Source: Hymenobacter sublimis (GTDB lineage Bacteria; Bacteroidota; Bacteroidia; Cytophagales; Hymenobacteraceae). Taken from it: DNA of 64,000 bases. Where the stretch lies: the NCBI RefSeq assembly GCF_023101345.1, contig NZ_CP095848.1, positions 867,501-931,500 of the forward strand, given 5' to 3'. Shown one piece after another: positions 43,786-52,267 of the stretch. The notes beneath the pieces were generated by a model. The model did no database searches and was not told where the DNA came from. It saw nothing but the letters and a program-made list of their open reading frames with translations. The first letter of the stretch is position 1, and each line of letters begins with the position of its first letter. A program made the position numbers and the translations under genes.

Positions 43786-45354
43786 ATGCTGATAATCAAG
43801 AAAATAGGAGCGGCTTTTCTGCTGTTGCTACCCCTGCTGGCCCTGGCCCAGCCCACTCCACGGCAGCTGTACCCAGGGCTGTTTGAGGCGGTGCAGCTGG
43901 GGCAAGTGTACCCCGATGGCAAAACCTTCGTGGACATGTTGCCCACCGTGGCGCCGAGTGTAGTGCTAGCCGCGTACCAAAAGGAAAAAGGTCGGCCGGG
44001 CTTCGATTTAAAAGCCTTTACCAAGCGTTATTTCTACCTGCCCGCCACCGATACGGCCCTCTACCGCAGCAACATCCAGGGCGGCATCCGGGCCCACCTC
44101 GACACGCTCTGGACGGTGCTGCGCCGGCCGGCCCAAACGCAGGTGCCACCCTACTCCTCCTTGCTGCCGTTGCCCCATCCGTACGTGGTGCCGGGTGGCC
44201 GCTTCCGCGAGGTGTACTACTGGGACTCGTACTTTACCATGCTGGGCCTGCGCGAGGCTGGCCGTCAGGATCTGGTGCGCGATATGGTCGATAACTTCGC
44301 CTACCTCATTGATAAGCTGGGCTTTATTCCTAACGGGAACCGCACCTACTACCTTACCCGCTCCCAGCCGCCCTTCTTTGCTCAAATGGTGGGCTTGCTG
44401 GCCGAAGGCCCCGATTCTGTGGCAGTCCTTGGCCGCTACCGGCCGGCCCTGGCCCGCGAGTACGCCTATTGGATGGCGGGCGCCGAAGCGCTGAAGCCCG
44501 GCCAGGCCGACCGCCGCGTGGTGTGCCTACCCGGGGGCGAGCTGCTGAACCGCTACTGGGACGACAGCGACCAGCCCCGCGAAGAATCGTACCGCGCCGA
44601 CGTGGAGGCTGGCCGCCGCACCAAGCAGCCGCTGCCGCAGTTTTACCGCAACGTGCGCGCTGCTGCTGCCTCGGGCTGGGACTTTAGCACCCGCTGGTTC
44701 GGCCCCGATGGACAACTGGGCTCGATTCGCACCACGGAGCTGGTACCCGTCGACTTAAACTGTTTGCTCCTGACCATGGAACGAGGCCTGGCCCGCGCCC
44801 ACCGCGCCGCCGGACAGCTACCCCAAGCCAGGGAATATGAGCAAAAGGTCCAGGCCCGTGCCGCTGCCATCCGGCGCTACTGCTGGGATGCCGCAGCCGG
44901 CTGGTTTGTTGATTACGACCTGACGCAGCGTCGCTTCGCTACCGCTCGCACGCTGGCCGGCACGTTTCCGCTCACCTATGGCGTGGCTACCCCCGAGCAA
45001 GCCCGCGCTATTGCCCAGGGTTTGGAAAGTGCGTTTTTGAGTCCGGGCGGCCTGCTGACCACCACCAAAGTCAGCAGTCAGCAGTGGGACGCGCCCAACG
45101 CCTGGGCTCCGTTGCAATACGTGGCAATAGAAGGTCTGCGCCGCTACCAGCAGCCGGTGCTGGCAAATATCATTGCCCGCCGCTGGATGGACCTCAACGT
45201 GCGCGTGTTCACTCAAACTGGCAAGCTGCTAGAGAAATACAACGTCACGGACCTAACCCGGCCGGCCGGTGGGGGTGAGTATAAACTCCAGGATGGTTTC
45301 GGCTGGACTAACGGAGTGCTGCTTAAGCTCCTCAATGAGCAGAAAAATCAGTAG
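43786..45354 (+). CDS. treA: Secreted GH37 trehalase
   Basis: This 522-residue inverting glycosidase hydrolyses trehalose to two glucose molecules. The signal peptide runs through AAFLLLLPLLALAQ. Trehalase signature 1, PGGRFREVYYWDSYF, is at 136-150, and signature 2 appears as QQWDAPNAWAP. The general acid is Asp299 in SGWDFSTRW and the general base is Glu498 in GGGEYKLQDGFGW. Length is normal for periplasmic trehalases. It is the most substrate-specific enzyme of the locus and argues that trehalose, or glycans that release it, are used. Confidence 0.96.
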   Translation: MLIIKKIGAAFLLLLPLLALAQPTPRQLYPGLFEAVQLGQVYPDGKTFVDMLPTVAPSVVLAAYQKEKGRPGFDLKAFTKRYFYLPATDTALYRSNIQGGIRAHLDTLWTVLRRPAQTQVPPYSSLLPLPHPYVVPGGRFREVYYWDSYFTMLGLREAGRQDLVRDMVDNFAYLIDKLGFIPNGNRTYYLTRSQPPFFAQMVGLLAEGPDSVAVLGRYRPALAREYAYWMAGAEALKPGQADRRVVCLPGGELLNRYWDDSDQPREESYRADVEAGRRTKQPLPQFYRNVRAAAASGWDFSTRWFGPDGQLGSIRTTELVPVDLNCLLLTMERGLARAHRAAGQLPQAREYEQKVQARAAAIRRYCWDAAAGWFVDYDLTQRRFATARTLAGTFPLTYGVATPEQARAIAQGLESAFLSPGGLLTTTKVSSQQWDAPNAWAPLQYVAIEGLRRYQQPVLANIIARRWMDLNVRVFTQTGKLLEKYNVTDLTRPAGGGEYKLQDGFGWTNGVLLKLLNEQKNQ

Positions 45355-45423
45355 AGTAAGGTGCAGGTTTCGGTGCTAAATCCCAATGCTTTGTTAGGTA
45401 TGATGCTGCTTATAAATCAGTTG

Positions 45424-45513
45424 TACTGAGCTGGTCGAAGCATCTCTACCTCTGGCTAATCAAGGAAGCCTGCAACGAAGCGGCAGAGATGCTTCGACTA
45501 TGCTCCGCATGAC
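45424..45513. repeat. GTCAT-family palindrome between trehalase and GH-A genes
   Basis: TCGAAGCATCTCT (45435-45447) and AGAGATGCTTCGA (45485-45497) are perfect arms; GCATGAC closes the right end at 45513. The remainder of the 386-base gap (45355-45740) is AT/GC-mixed and has no gene. A strong promoter for the downstream gene was not identified. Confidence 0.75.
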
Positions 45514-45740
45514 GGCCAGAATAAATAGGCCTATTGTCAGTGCTGGTATAGCCGGCGTCCATTGAGTTTAGACGGCGGTACGGCTCCGTTGCGAAGTAGC
45601 AGCGGGGCCGGTTGCTAGGTGGGTAGTTGAAGCCGGCTAGTGCTTGCTCGTTCTTAGGTGCAGCGAACAGGGGAGGGGAGTAGGGTGAAAAACACTTAAT
45701 TTGAGCACTTCAGAATCCACTGCCTACTCTCCCTACCTCT

Positions 45741-47015
45741 ATGAAACCTTACCTCGCTGTTTCCTTGCTTGCCCTCGCTACTACCACTTATGCCCAAACC
45801 AGTCCAGTTAAAGTTGAGGTAAAACAAACGGCTGGTCGCTACCAGTTGCTACGCGGCGGCAAGCCGTACTTCATCAATGGCGCGGGCGGCGGGCAATTTC
45901 CGGAGCGCATCAAGGCCTGCGGGGGCAATTCCATCCGGACCTGGGGCACGGGCGGCGCTGATAAAGTCTTGGCCGAGGCCAATAAAAACGGGCTTACTGT
46001 GATGCTGGGCCTGGATGTGGCTCGGGAGCGGCACGGCTTCGACTACAACAACCCCCAGGCGGTGGCCGAGCAGCTTCAAAAGCTGCGCGCCGAGGTGCTC
46101 AAGTACAAAGACAACCCGGCGGTGCTGTTCTGGGGCATCGGCAACGAGCTGAACCTGGAGTATACCAACCCCAAAGTCTGGGATGCCGTGCAGCAAATTG
46201 CCCAGATGATTCACGAGGTAGACCCCAATCACCCAACCAGCACCGTGCTGGCCGGCCTCAACCAAAAGGAGGTCGACTACATCAAGGCCAAGTGCCCGGC
46301 CGTGGACATCCTTAGCATCAACACGTACGCCGGGCTGGCCTCCATTCCGCAGCAGGTGCGCACCACCGGCTGGACCGGCCCCTACGTGGTAGCCGAATGG
46401 GGGCCCACTGGCCACTGGGAAAGCCCCGTAACGCCCTGGAAAGCCTCCGTGGAAGAAACCAGCAGCCAAAAAGCCGCCGTGTACCAGAGCCGCTACGAGG
46501 CCTCCGTGGCCAAGGACAAAACCCAGTGTTTTGGCACCTACGTGTTTCTGTGGGGCCAGAAGCAGGAGCGCACGCCCACCTGGTACGGCATCTTCACCGA
46601 GGATGGCAAGGAGTCGGAAGTGGTGGATGTCATGCAGTACCTGTGGAGCGGTAAGTGGCCCCAGAACCGCGCCCCGCACCTCACCTCGTTCAAGCTAAAT
46701 GGTAAGCAGGCCACCGACAACGTGTACCTACAGGCCGGCCAGAGTTACCCCGCCGTTGTCGCCGTCGCGGACCCCGACAAAGACGCCCTGACCTACCGCT
46801 ACGAACTGCTCCCGGAAAGCACCGACCTCAAATCCGGCGGCGACCGGGAAAGTCGGCCCGTCGCTATTCCGGGCCTGATTCCGGCCGGCGCCTCAGCCCA
46901 GACTACCCTCAAAGCCCCCACCAAGGAAGGCGCCTACCGCCTGTTTGTGTACGCCTATGATGGCAAAGACAACGTGGCTACGGCCAATATTCCGTTCTAT
47001 GTGAAGGGGAAATAG
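45741..47015 (+). CDS. Secreted clan GH-A glycoside hydrolase (GH2/GH5-like)
   Basis: This 424-residue protein has a signal peptide (MKPYLAVSLLALATTTYA) and a TIM barrel. The motif VLFWGIGNELNLE has the acid/base Glu136, and PYVVAEWGPTG has the nucleophile Glu219; this pair is the clan GH-A signature. A C-terminal beta domain (about 320-424, DPDKDALTYRYELLPES) may be Ig-like. The family is not certain from sequence alone: a GH2-type TIM barrel or a beta-glucan-active enzyme are the best guesses. It is the last gene of the sugar locus but lies after a palindrome, so it may be separately transcribed. Confidence 0.85.
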   Translation: MKPYLAVSLLALATTTYAQTSPVKVEVKQTAGRYQLLRGGKPYFINGAGGGQFPERIKACGGNSIRTWGTGGADKVLAEANKNGLTVMLGLDVARERHGFDYNNPQAVAEQLQKLRAEVLKYKDNPAVLFWGIGNELNLEYTNPKVWDAVQQIAQMIHEVDPNHPTSTVLAGLNQKEVDYIKAKCPAVDILSINTYAGLASIPQQVRTTGWTGPYVVAEWGPTGHWESPVTPWKASVEETSSQKAAVYQSRYEASVAKDKTQCFGTYVFLWGQKQERTPTWYGIFTEDGKESEVVDVMQYLWSGKWPQNRAPHLTSFKLNGKQATDNVYLQAGQSYPAVVAVADPDKDALTYRYELLPESTDLKSGGDRESRPVAIPGLIPAGASAQTTLKAPTKEGAYRLFVYAYDGKDNVATANIPFYVKGK

Positions 47016-47043
47016 AGTAGGAAACAGTATGAAAAACACCCGA

Positions 47044-47145
47044 ACGTCATTCCGAGCGCAGCGAGGAATCTCGCGTGCTGACGTTGCATAGCTACTCAGA
47101 TACCAGCCCGTTATTCCGAGCGTAGCGAGGAATGACGGGCTGGTA
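47044..47145. repeat. Compound GTCAT-family element
   Basis: GTCATTCCGAGCGCAGCGAGG (from 47046) and ATTCCGAGCGTAGCGAGG (47113 on) are direct copies. The second is itself inside an inverted repeat, 47101-47117 with 47129-47145 (one mismatch). So one half-element is direct and the other is palindromic, unlike the other copies. Confidence 0.75.
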
Positions 47146-47188
47146 CTTTTCCACCTAGGAAGTATTCTACCTTTCTTCTCCTCATCTT

Positions 47189-47695
47189 ATGCCCCCTACT
47201 TTTACCCTCCGCCCCTGGGCCCTGGCCGACTTGGCTAGTCTGGTTCGTTACGCCAATAATTCGGCCATTGCCCGGTACATGAACGACCAGTTCCCGCACC
47301 CTTATACAGAGGAAAACGGTAGGGCTTTTATTGACATGGCTAGCCAGGAAAATCCGCCGCACATCCTGGCTATTGAGGTGGCCGGGGAAGCAGTTGGGGG
47401 CATCGGGATTCACCCCCGCACCAACATTGAGCGCAAAAACGCCGAGTTGGGCTACTGGCTGGGCGAGCCGTTCTGGGGCCAGGGCATCATCACGGAGGCC
47501 GTCCGGCAAATGGTAGACTACGGCTTCCGCACCTTCGATATCACTCGCATTTTCGCCCGGCCCTTCGGCACCAACCTGGCATCCCAACGAGTGCTGGAAA
47601 AGGCGGGCTTTGTACTGGAGGCTCGTTTCGAAAACACGTTTTTCAAAAACGGCGAATTTCTAGACGAGCTGATTTACGCAGTGCGGCGGCCATGA
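47189..47695 (+). CDS. GNAT acetyltransferase (RimJ-like)
   Basis: The product has 168 residues. The family's acetyl-CoA motif runs GYWLGEPFWGQGIITEAVRQM, followed by IFARPFGTNLASQRVLEKAGF, the RimJ/RimL type of layout with the late ASQRVLEKAGF helix. It transfers acetyl groups to an amine on a protein or small molecule; the acceptor is unknown. Its TGA overlaps the ATG of the next gene by four bases (ATGA), which is strong evidence of translational coupling. Confidence 0.92.
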   Translation: MPPTFTLRPWALADLASLVRYANNSAIARYMNDQFPHPYTEENGRAFIDMASQENPPHILAIEVAGEAVGGIGIHPRTNIERKNAELGYWLGEPFWGQGIITEAVRQMVDYGFRTFDITRIFARPFGTNLASQRVLEKAGFVLEARFENTFFKNGEFLDELIYAVRRP

Positions 47696-48225
47696 CGAGC
47701 CTGGAAACACCGCGCTTGTTGCTCCGCGAAATTACCCTGGCCGATGCGCCTGGCATCCTAGCTCTGGACTCCGACCCGCGCGTGTTGCGCTACGTGCCTA
47801 ACCGGCCTATTGCTACCCTCGAGGAAGCCGCGAAAATCATTCACTATATCCGGCAGCAGTACGAGCGCAACGGTATCGGGCGCTGGGCCGTGGTGCGCCT
47901 CGATACGCAGGAGTTCATCGGCTGGTGTGGCCTCAAGCTGGTTGATGACAGCGAAGTAAACGGCCGCACCAACTACCACGACATTGGTTACCGCCTGCTA
48001 CCTCATCACTGGGACCAAGGCTTCGCTTCGGAAGCCGCTGGCGCCACGATGCGCTACGGGCTGGAAATCATGAAGCTGCCGGAAATCAACGCTACCGTTA
48101 GGCGGGAAAACACCGCCTCGCGCAACATCCTGGAGAAAGTTGGGCTGCACCTGCAAGAAGATTTTACTGAGCCCGATGGGAATTTGTGGTATTGGTATGG
48201 AATACGGAATGCTCAGGGGCAGTGA
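47692..48225 (+). CDS. GNAT acetyltransferase (RimJ-like), second of a coupled pair
   Basis: This 177-residue paralogue of the preceding protein opens LETPRLLLREITLADAPGIL. Its acetyl-CoA region is DIGYRLLPHHWDQGFASEAAG and it has the same ASRNILEKVGLHL helix. The two proteins differ in substrate-facing sequence, so they may modify different targets or work as a pair. Start is fixed by the overlapping ATGA. Confidence 0.92.
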   Translation: MTSLETPRLLLREITLADAPGILALDSDPRVLRYVPNRPIATLEEAAKIIHYIRQQYERNGIGRWAVVRLDTQEFIGWCGLKLVDDSEVNGRTNYHDIGYRLLPHHWDQGFASEAAGATMRYGLEIMKLPEINATVRRENTASRNILEKVGLHLQEDFTEPDGNLWYWYGIRNAQGQ

Positions 48226-48256
48226 ACAAGGCTGTGTAACATAGAGCAAAAAGTGC

Positions 48257-48358
48257 GTGTCACGCGGAGCCCCGCGAAGCATCTTTACCGCTTCGTTGCA
48301 ATGCTAGGACTTCGGTAGAGATACTTCGGCTGCGCGGACGCCAGATCAAGCATGACAC
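48257..48358. repeat. GTCAT-family palindrome, diverged
   Basis: GTGTCACGCGGAGCCCCGCGAAGCATCTTTACC (starting 48257) pairs imperfectly with the right side GGTAGAGATACTTCGGCTGCGCGG... ending ATGACAC at 48358. It carries an extra 15 bases on the right arm and several mismatches, so it is an older copy. It separates the convergent GNAT and sbcD genes. Confidence 0.65.
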
Positions 48359-48392
48359 CTGCTTTTGTTGCGTGATATGTCCGTCCGCCTTC

Positions 48393-49625
48393 CTACATCC
48401 GCTCCAGCAACTCGTCGAAGGTGCGGAGTAGCTCGGCGCGGCTGGCCTCGGGCTCGGCTTCTAGGCGCTGCTCAAATACTTCGCGCTCCGTGAAATCGTG
48501 GAGGCTGCGGGTGAGGGGCGTATCGTCGGTTTCCTCGGCCTGCCCCAGGGCGCGGAGCTTGACTAGGCGGAAGTGACGGCGGGCCAGCACTTCCAGCTGC
48601 TGCCGGTCCAGGGCCTGAATCACGGTTAGTAGGGCATCGGCTACTTCCAGTTGGGTTAGCTCCGAATGAATCTGCACATCAGCCCAGGCGGGGAGGGGGT
48701 AGCCGGTGTTGTCGTAGGCTGTGAGCCCTTCCGTTACTTCCTGCAGGGTGCCGTGGAAACGCACCAGTCGCCGGGCGCCGGGCACCGGCAGGCTTTGCAG
48801 TTCCGTGAGCTTGCCGCCCTGAAAATCCAGCAGCAGTACTTCCTTGGGGTGGTCGATTTCCGAAAACGACAGCGGAATGGGCGAGCCCGAATAGCGGATA
48901 TGCTCCCGGCCGCCTACCCGTTGCGGGCGGTGCAAATGCCCCAGGGCCACGTAATCGAACACGGCCGGGAAGTGGTCGGCCGTAATCTGGCCCAGGTTGC
49001 CCACGTGAATCGTGCGTTCCGAATCCGACGGGGCCGCGCCGGCCGCGTAGAGGTGGCCGGTCGCCAGCACGGGCAGGCCTAAGTCTTTGAGTTGCCAGAC
49101 CTGCTCTACCTCGGCGCAACGGGCGTAGTGGTCGGCAATGCCCTGTTTGATGCGGGCTTCCCGTTCCTCGGCCGTCTCGCCGGGCACCGACAGGCGCACG
49201 TCCCGGTCGCGCAGAAAGGGCACGGCGCACACCACCAGGCCCGGTTTGCCCTGGGCATCATCCAGCACCAATACTTGCTCCTCGAAGCAGTCGGGCACGC
49301 AGCCCACCACGTGCACGCGCAGGTGGCGCAGCAAGCGGGCCGGGGCATTGAGGGTAGCCGGCGAGTCGTGGTTGCCTCCTACCACTACCACGTCGCGGCA
49401 GCCGGTGCCGCGCATGCTGAGCAAAAAGGAGTAGTACAGTTCCAGGGCCTGATTAGAGGGCGAGCCAGTGTCGAAAATGTCACCGGCTACCACCAGCACT
49501 TCTACCTGCTGCTCGCGCACGGTTTGCACTAGCCACTCCAGAAAGTGGCGGTGCTCGTCGGTTCGCTCGTGGCCCTGAATAAACCGCTGGCCTAGGTGCC
49601 AGTCGGCGGTGTGTAGTACGCGCAT
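48393..49625 (-). CDS. sbcD: Exonuclease subunit SbcD (Mre11-like nuclease)
   Basis: This is a 410-residue metallophosphoesterase that, with SbcC, degrades DNA ends and cleaves hairpins. Metal-binding motifs appear in order: HTADWHLGQ (Asp8, His10), VVAGDIFDTGSPSN, VVVGGNHDSP, LATGHLYA and VALGHLHRPQ. The C-terminal capping domain is complete. It is on its own here: no sbcC is adjacent, and the SbcC gene is about 25 kb away. Start ATG 49625 gives MRVLHTADWHLG, canonical for the family. Confidence 0.96.
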   Translation of the reverse strand: MRVLHTADWHLGQRFIQGHERTDEHRHFLEWLVQTVREQQVEVLVVAGDIFDTGSPSNQALELYYSFLLSMRGTGCRDVVVVGGNHDSPATLNAPARLLRHLRVHVVGCVPDCFEEQVLVLDDAQGKPGLVVCAVPFLRDRDVRLSVPGETAEEREARIKQGIADHYARCAEVEQVWQLKDLGLPVLATGHLYAAGAAPSDSERTIHVGNLGQITADHFPAVFDYVALGHLHRPQRVGGREHIRYSGSPIPLSFSEIDHPKEVLLLDFQGGKLTELQSLPVPGARRLVRFHGTLQEVTEGLTAYDNTGYPLPAWADVQIHSELTQLEVADALLTVIQALDRQQLEVLARRHFRLVKLRALGQAEETDDTPLTRSLHDFTEREVFEQRLEAEPEASRAELLRTFDELLERM

Positions 49626-49739
49626 GACTACGAAGATACTCCGGCCGGCGGGAAGAAGAAAGCCCGGCGGGTTGCACCCAGCCAGCAGCCCTTAGCGGCG
49701 TGGCTGCGGCCCCTTCCGAGTCAGGCGGAAAAAGGAGCG

Positions 49740-50084
49740 TTATTTTTTCTCCCAAATCGTGCGCTTAAACTCGGCGGTGCTGAAATCCTGACCATTGATG
49801 CGGGTGTTACCAATAAAGCCGCCGAGGTAACCCAGCCGGTTGCATCCCTCATCTACCACCTCAGCGGAGCCGTCGGCAATGCAGTTACCTGGTTCGAATA
49901 CAAACACCGTTTTGCCTTGAAAAAGGTATTCCTTAACGTAGGCGCCCTCCTCGCACGGCGACTCTCGCTCCAGGTTGATGGTTTTCTGTCGAATACAGCT
50001 GGGAGTGCCTTTCTCAATGTCAGTCTCATCACAAGCCGTACACAGCAGGGTAGGGGCTAGTAGTAAGTAGAACGCCTTTTTCAT
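49740..50084 (-). CDS. Small lipoprotein, DUF6970-like
   Basis: The gene encodes 114 residues. The signal peptide MKKAFYLLLAPTLLCTAC has lipobox Cys18. The mature part has several cysteines (SPCEEG, PGNC, EGCNRLG) and the pattern YLFQGKTVFVFEPGN...GFIGNTRINGQDF, which resembles DUF6970-like Bacteroidetes lipoproteins. The paired cysteines suggest disulfides in the periplasm. Function unknown. A terminator 29 bases upstream isolates it from the MBL/rhodanese gene. Confidence 0.75.
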   Translation of the reverse strand: MKKAFYLLLAPTLLCTACDETDIEKGTPSCIRQKTINLERESPCEEGAYVKEYLFQGKTVFVFEPGNCIADGSAEVVDEGCNRLGYLGGFIGNTRINGQDFSTAEFKRTIWEKK

Positions 50085-50112
50085 GTTAAGGAACCGGTTT
50101 CATGATAATGGA

Positions 50113-50140
50113 AAAGGCCAGAACCGTAGTCCTGGCCTTT
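50113..50140 (-). terminator. Terminator of the MBL/rhodanese gene
   Basis: AAAGGCCAG (50113-50121) pairs with CTGGCCTTT (50132-50140) around a 10-nt loop. On the minus strand the stem is followed by TTTTCC, placing the terminator about 60 bases after the stop at 50199. Confidence 0.8.
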
Positions 50141-50198
50141 GGGAGAGTATGGGTTGCGCCGAGAGGTTGCACCGGAACGCAAATGCCCGGACGCTGAC

Positions 50199-51581
50199 TT
50201 ATACGGTTGCCGATTGAGGCTGAAATGAGGTAATAGCTTCCCCCAGATCGTACACGGGCACCTCCGCCGGTAGGGCGGCCTGCAGAATGCTGGCCCCAGC
50301 CGCCGAGCGGTAGCCCCCAGCGCAATGTACCAGCACGGGTTTGGTGGTAGGCACCTCGTGGGCCCGCTCCCGCAGCTCCGGCAGCGGAATCAGCAGGGCG
50401 TTGTCGAAGATGGGCTGCTGGGCCTCCGTGCGGTTGCGGATGTCGACAATGGTGAAATCCTGGGGTTGCTGCCGAACGTGCTCTACATCGGTGGCGGGGC
50501 TGGTGACGGGCAGCTCGCGGGGCGTGAGCAAGGCGCCCTTGATGTTGCCCTCGTAGCCGATTTTAGCCGTTTTGCGAATGACTGTGTCTAAGGCAATCTG
50601 GGAGTCGGCAATCAGGTAAAACGGTTCCTGCGGCCCCACAATGGAGCCCAACCACGTTTCAAACTTGCCGCCGTCCATCAGGTTGATGGCCCCGGACAGG
50701 TGGCCCGCCCGAAATTCCTCGGCGGGGCGGGTGTCAATCAGTACTACCCCCGGCTCCAGCGGAATACCCGAGTGCAAGCGCGGCACCGCCCGGACGCTGT
50801 CCTCGAAGGAGGAAGCACCCTGCTTGTTGAGCAGTACATCGTGCCCGAAATACTTGGGCATAAACGGCTGATCCTCTAGCAGGACCTTAATAAACTCATC
50901 CTGCGACATGGGCTGCAGGGCGTAATTAGTTTTTAGCTCCTTGCCTATGGTGCTGTCCAGGTCGGGGCTGGTGGTTTTGCCGCAGAGCGAACCGGGGCCG
51001 TGGGCCGGGTACACACGGGTAGTGGCGGGCAGGGTCATGAGCTTCTGGCGGGTGCTCTGGTAGAGCTGGGCAGCCAGCTGTTCGCGGCTGTGGCCTCCTA
51101 CGTTGTCATCCTCGCGCAGGTCGGGGCGGCCCACGTCGCCTACAAAAAGGGTGTCGCCGGTAAACACGGCGCGGGTTTGGCCCAGCTCATCCATGAGCAG
51201 CACGCTAATGGAATCGGGGGAGTGGCCGGGGGTGTTGAGGGCGTGCAGCTCTACGGAGCCGAGCGTGATGCGCTGCCCATCATCAAACGTCTGGTGGGGG
51301 TAGCTGGCCTTCACCAGCTTGCTGGCGTAAATGGTGGCTCCGGTTTCGCGCGCAATTTCTAGGTGGCTGCTAACGAAGTCGGCGTGGGGGTGGGTCTCGA
51401 TGACGGCAATAATCGTAGCCTCGTGCTCGTCGGCGAAGTCGTAGTAAGGCTGGGGGTCGCGGGCCGGGTCGATGATGGCGACCTGGCGGTTGCTGCGGAT
51501 GGCGTAGCTCGCGTGGGCCAGGCCTTTGTCGTAAAACTGCTGAATCTGTACCGAACCGGTACTACTAGGCAGAGGACTCAT
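50199..51581 (-). CDS. MBL-fold hydrolase with two rhodanese domains (persulfide dioxygenase-like)
   Basis: The protein has 460 residues. The metallo-beta-lactamase domain (about 10-250) has ETHPHADFVSSH with His64 and His66, LNTPGHSPDS and FTGDTLFVGDVGRPDL, the ETHE1/persulfide-dioxygenase pattern. Two rhodanese domains follow. The first (about 265-340) lacks the active Cys (YLIADSQ), while the second has Cys420 in VLVHCAGGYRSA. Together they suit sulfide or persulfide detoxification, with the first rhodanese as a structural domain. A TATATTTG box lies about 62 bases upstream of the start. Confidence 0.92.
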   Translation of the reverse strand: MSPLPSSTGSVQIQQFYDKGLAHASYAIRSNRQVAIIDPARDPQPYYDFADEHEATIIAVIETHPHADFVSSHLEIARETGATIYASKLVKASYPHQTFDDGQRITLGSVELHALNTPGHSPDSISVLLMDELGQTRAVFTGDTLFVGDVGRPDLREDDNVGGHSREQLAAQLYQSTRQKLMTLPATTRVYPAHGPGSLCGKTTSPDLDSTIGKELKTNYALQPMSQDEFIKVLLEDQPFMPKYFGHDVLLNKQGASSFEDSVRAVPRLHSGIPLEPGVVLIDTRPAEEFRAGHLSGAINLMDGGKFETWLGSIVGPQEPFYLIADSQIALDTVIRKTAKIGYEGNIKGALLTPRELPVTSPATDVEHVRQQPQDFTIVDIRNRTEAQQPIFDNALLIPLPELRERAHEVPTTKPVLVHCAGGYRSAAGASILQAALPAEVPVYDLGEAITSFQPQSATV

Positions 51582-52193
51582 GGGGTGTTGGATGTGGTGG
51601 ATGCCCGCAGGCCAGCTCAGCGGTGGCCGGAAGGCATATTCTCAAATATAAGCAAGAAGCAAAGCCAGCCTACAGCAAAGCGCAATATTAGCCCGGCAAA
51701 ATAGTACTGTTGGGTTACAAAATGGGCCATTGCCGGGACCCAACGAGGGTAGTAAGTGGTCTGGTTCCGAAATGTTTCGGTTCGGCTGCCGGGCAGGTTT
51801 CCGGCGCCGTCGTGCCCGAAGAGGGTATTCTGCTAAAAAAGACCCCATCAAGCCGTCGAGGCTCCGAATACAACTAGTAATATGAGGTCAACTTTCCTCC
51901 GCGCACTTCCGGCTAGGCTAGGTAGCGGCCACGGGCGCGCAGGTGCTGCGGCCGGGCCAGGATGCCTAATGAGGTATTGGCTCCAGACAGTAAGGATGCC
52001 GCCTAAGTGCTAGCAGTCAGGCCACAAGTCGCAAGCAGAACAAGCAGCTTTTTCTATCAGAAAGAGTCTGTGAGGGAATTACGACTGGCGAAGAGTTAGC
52101 CTGCGGCCGAGTTTACCTGCGCAGCTAAAATCAGCCGGCCAACAGTCAGGGCCATGTCCGCAGTCCGGAGAAAGGGCTATATTCGGGCCACGT
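51582..52193. other. Long intergenic region, possible untranslated transcript
   Basis: About 610 bases hold no convincing gene. The left end has the MBL promoter; the right end leads to a terminator at 52194-52217. The stretch 51850-52190 is GC-rich with several short self-complementary parts, e.g. GCGGCCG and CGGCCGG, consistent with a structured RNA, but I recognise no known class. Confidence 0.45.
51643..51650 (-). promoter_or_regulatory. Putative -7 element of the MBL/rhodanese gene
   Basis: Minus-strand TATATTTG matches TAnnTTTG, 61 bases before the ATG at 51581. The nearest TTTG boxes are 9 and 25 bases upstream, both outside the normal spacing. Confidence 0.42.
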
Positions 52194-52217
52194 AGCCGCT
52201 TGCAGGCGGCTTTTTTT
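52194..52217 (+). terminator. Intrinsic terminator upstream of the permease gene
   Basis: AGCCGC (52194-52199) pairs with GCGGCT (52206-52211) around a 6-nt loop, followed by six T and TGCAAATTTC. No plus-strand gene precedes it within 600 bases. It therefore ends an unseen small transcript or acts as an attenuator in the leader of the permease, whose ATG is 51 bases further on. Confidence 0.65.
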
Positions 52218-52267
52218 GCAAATTTCATAATCCCCTTCTCACTTTTCTTCTTCTCTCAATAACCTGT

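Noticed and set aside
51642..51851. 69-codon minus-strand frame in the permease upstream gap
   Set aside because: No conserved features and it overlaps the putative promoter of the MBL gene.
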